The notes under the pieces were generated by a model, which saw only the letters and a list, made by a program, of their open reading frames with translations, was not told the DNA's origin and searched no databases. A stretch of 64,000 nucleotides of DNA from Lachnospiraceae bacterium (GTDB lineage Bacteria > Bacillota > Clostridia > Lachnospirales > Lachnospiraceae), in assembly GCA_016283755.1 (NCBI GenBank), contig JAEENO010000032.1, positions 1 to 64,000 of the forward strand. The letters run 5' to 3'. Position 1 is the first letter of the stretch; each line of letters begins with the position of its first letter. This document shows, in pieces, positions 62,667 to 64,000 of this stretch. The translations under genes and the position numbers were made by a program.

Positions 62667-64000
62667 TCACACTTTCACATCAAATGACTGTTTCGAATAA
62701 TTAATCTTAGGAAGCGGCATTCCCATAAGCTTGGATAAGAAATCTTCCTTACCGTCTTCCTGCATTCTGCTCGCATCAATATTAACTTCAAAGCCCTTAT
62801 TACTTAAACGTTCGGTCAGGATATCTATATGCTCAAGCACAAGGTTAAGAGAATCTTCATCCGCAAGCATAAAATGTGTGGATAACTTCTTCTGTCTAAG
62901 CAATATATCAACATCCGTGGTACCTAAATGCTCCATCTCAAGATGAAGATGTGCAGTTATCTCCTGCTTAGGATCGCGAAGATTCTTCTTGTTGGTATAT
63001 ACATACAAATCCCCCGTTGCATGCTCCGATACCATCTTAATCGGTATCTGGACATACTGGTAGAGATGATTGGCTTCATTAATAAATGAAAGATTATTCT
63101 TAATATCAGCGACATTTTTAGCAAGATCCGCCGGCACATTCTTATTGCCGTTTAAAGCTTCCTGAATACGAGTAAGCTGCTTATTCATCTTGTTATAGAA
63201 CTTATCAAGCTCTTCTTTATCTTCAACAGCATCAGGTTTCATAAACCACTGCTCCTGCATGCTCTTCGATAAAAGCTCTTTAACGGGATTGCTTGAGAAA
63301 AGCTTGGCTACATCCTTTTCCGCAACGTTATTATCTTTAAGAATATCTATAAGTTCGTTCAGCAGCTTAGTATATGCCTTATTTACAGCTTCTTCAGGAA
63401 GCTGAGCTTTTAAATTCTCAGGATTAGTCGCCTCTTTTCCTGTTAATTCCTGATTTAACTTCAATAATTCTTCTTGCGATAAGTGGGAATTATTCTGTAA
63501 TATCTGTTGAAGTTTGCCATTAGTGGCATCTTGTAGGGATTCGTTCTCTGAATTCGCATTGATTACAGTATCTTTCATATTAGTTGCACTATCTTCTCCG
63601 TTTTCACCGGCTTTAACCAAGTCTATTAATTCTTGATTTAATATTATTTTTCCATCTTTTTCAATAGCTGCAGTTTCGCCCGAGGTGCCTATAATCTGCT
63701 CTCCTGCAGTACCCGGCTGTGCAGTCTGCTGATTCTGCTGTATATTTGTTGTCCTTACTTCTTCACCTGCAGTTTTTACAGTGGCCGCTTCAACTTCCTG
63801 CTTGGCGATTTCTGTCATTTCTTTATCTATAGATGCAACAAGTTTCTCTATATTTACTTTTGAAGCAGATTCGCCCTTTGCCGGCGTTTCCATGAATTCA
63901 TTCTTGTTAAGTGTTGCTTCTTTACCTACGGATTCAGGCTTACCCGAAGCATCACTCTCTTCAGCCAAAGCTTTTGCTATCTGTATTGCCGCTCTTCCGT
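62667..64000 (-). CDS. FliK-like (YlqG-type) protein, 5' end outside window
   Basis: At least 444 residues; the frame stays open to the window edge (GRAAIQIAKALAEE is read upstream of a TTG at 63968), so the start lies outside. The middle is low-complexity, rich in Gln, Asn, Glu and Lys. The C-terminal ~120 residues resemble the FliK/Flg-hook domain (IPIKMVSEHATGDLYVYTNK, HLHLEMEHLGTTDVDILLRQ). It may set hook length or help switch export, though the gene neighbourhood (FlhB-like, yraN) is that of ylqG, not of the main flagellar cluster. Confidence 0.75.
   Translation of the reverse strand, partial: GRAAIQIAKALAEESDASGKPESVGKEATLNKNEFMETPAKGESASKVNIEKLVASIDKEMTEIAKQEVEAATVKTAGEEVRTTNIQQNQQTAQPGTAGEQIIGTSGETAAIEKDGKIILNQELIDLVKAGENGEDSATNMKDTVINANSENESLQDATNGKLQQILQNNSHLSQEELLKLNQELTGKEATNPENLKAQLPEEAVNKAYTKLLNELIDILKDNNVAEKDVAKLFSSNPVKELLSKSMQEQWFMKPDAVEDKEELDKFYNKMNKQLTRIQEALNGNKNVPADLAKNVADIKNNLSFINEANHLYQYVQIPIKMVSEHATGDLYVYTNKKNLRDPKQEITAHLHLEMEHLGTTDVDILLRQKKLSTHFMLADEDSLNLVLEHIDILTERLSNKGFEVNIDASRMQEDGKEDFLSKLMGMPLPKINYSKQSFDVKV

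Noticed and set aside
1..64000. CRISPR arrays, insertion sequences, prophage genes
   Set aside because: No regular direct repeats with spacers, no transposase, integrase or phage structural gene was seen on either strand.

Overview
The window looks like a chromosomal stretch from a motile, strictly anaerobic Gram-positive bacterium of the Lachnospiraceae (Butyrivibrio/Pseudobutyrivibrio-like). This is an inference. It rests on the AT-rich sequence with strong AGGAGG-type ribosome binding sites, split glycine decarboxylase subunits (gcvPA/gcvPB), a one-chain pyruvate:ferredoxin oxidoreductase, a DUF4364 protein, flagellar proteins in a genome without outer-membrane genes, and the very large number of c-di-GMP and hybrid-kinase genes. 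No insertion sequence, prophage, CRISPR array or rRNA operon is visible. Nearly all genes lie on the minus strand; only three clear genes (5-formyl-THF cyclo-ligase, DUF4364, ABC-F) are on the plus strand.

Layout. 0-6 kb: tRNA-Leu, then an operon of a HEAT-repeat methyltransferase, a GAF/PAS/GGDEF/EAL protein and a TPR-GGDEF protein. 6.3-12.2 kb: exoA, an HPt protein and two hybrid histidine kinases. 12.3-17.9 kb: glycine cleavage operon gcvT-gcvH-gcvPA-gcvPB-lplA behind a tandem glycine riboswitch and terminator, with 5-formyl-THF cyclo-ligase divergent from it. 18.5-23.4 kb: S1-domain protein, HD-GYP-REC protein and a membrane hybrid kinase. 23.5-33 kb: an accessory motility/surface block with a short flagellin paralogue plus galM, a FliD-like protein, a very acidic membrane protein, coiled-coil membrane protein, flavin reductase, cheV, a lipoprotein, an orphan response regulator and another membrane protein. 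33-40 kb: LysR regulator, ROK glucokinase, Fe-S aldo/keto reductase, chemoreceptor and dicarboxylate symporter. 39.8-43.5 kb: secG, rnr, smpB and ssrA, with an odd GC-rich, tmRNA-related repeat just downstream of ssrA. 43.5-53.3 kb: C39-like peptidase, radical SAM protein, DMT transporter, then der-plsY-gpsA-dut-PRTase-purF headed by a DUF512 radical SAM protein. 53.3-60.2 kb: nifJ and a large dual-GGDEF/EAL protein. 60.3-64 kb: YbiT-type ABC-F protein converging on yraN, a stand-alone FlhB C-domain and a FliK-like protein that runs off the window.

How the genes work together. Four c-di-GMP enzymes (two GGDEF-EAL, one GGDEF, one HD-GYP), three hybrid kinases, one separate HPt, CheV, an MCP and an orphan OmpR-type regulator make this a signalling-rich region that probably sets motility and surface behaviour. 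The glycine cleavage operon, its lipoate ligase and the folate enzyme form a one-carbon module controlled by glycine. secG-rnr-smpB-ssrA is the conserved trans-translation and RNA quality-control neighbourhood.

The most unusual signal is the patch at 39805-39912. It holds a 14-nt direct copy and a roughly 25-nt inverted near-copy of the 3' end of the tmRNA gene, around three strong hairpins. Other points of interest are a perfect 24-bp palindrome over the predicted start site of the large GGDEF-EAL gene, a histidine kinase whose H box lacks the usual acidic residue, and the uncharacterised FliD-like/acidic-membrane-protein operon.
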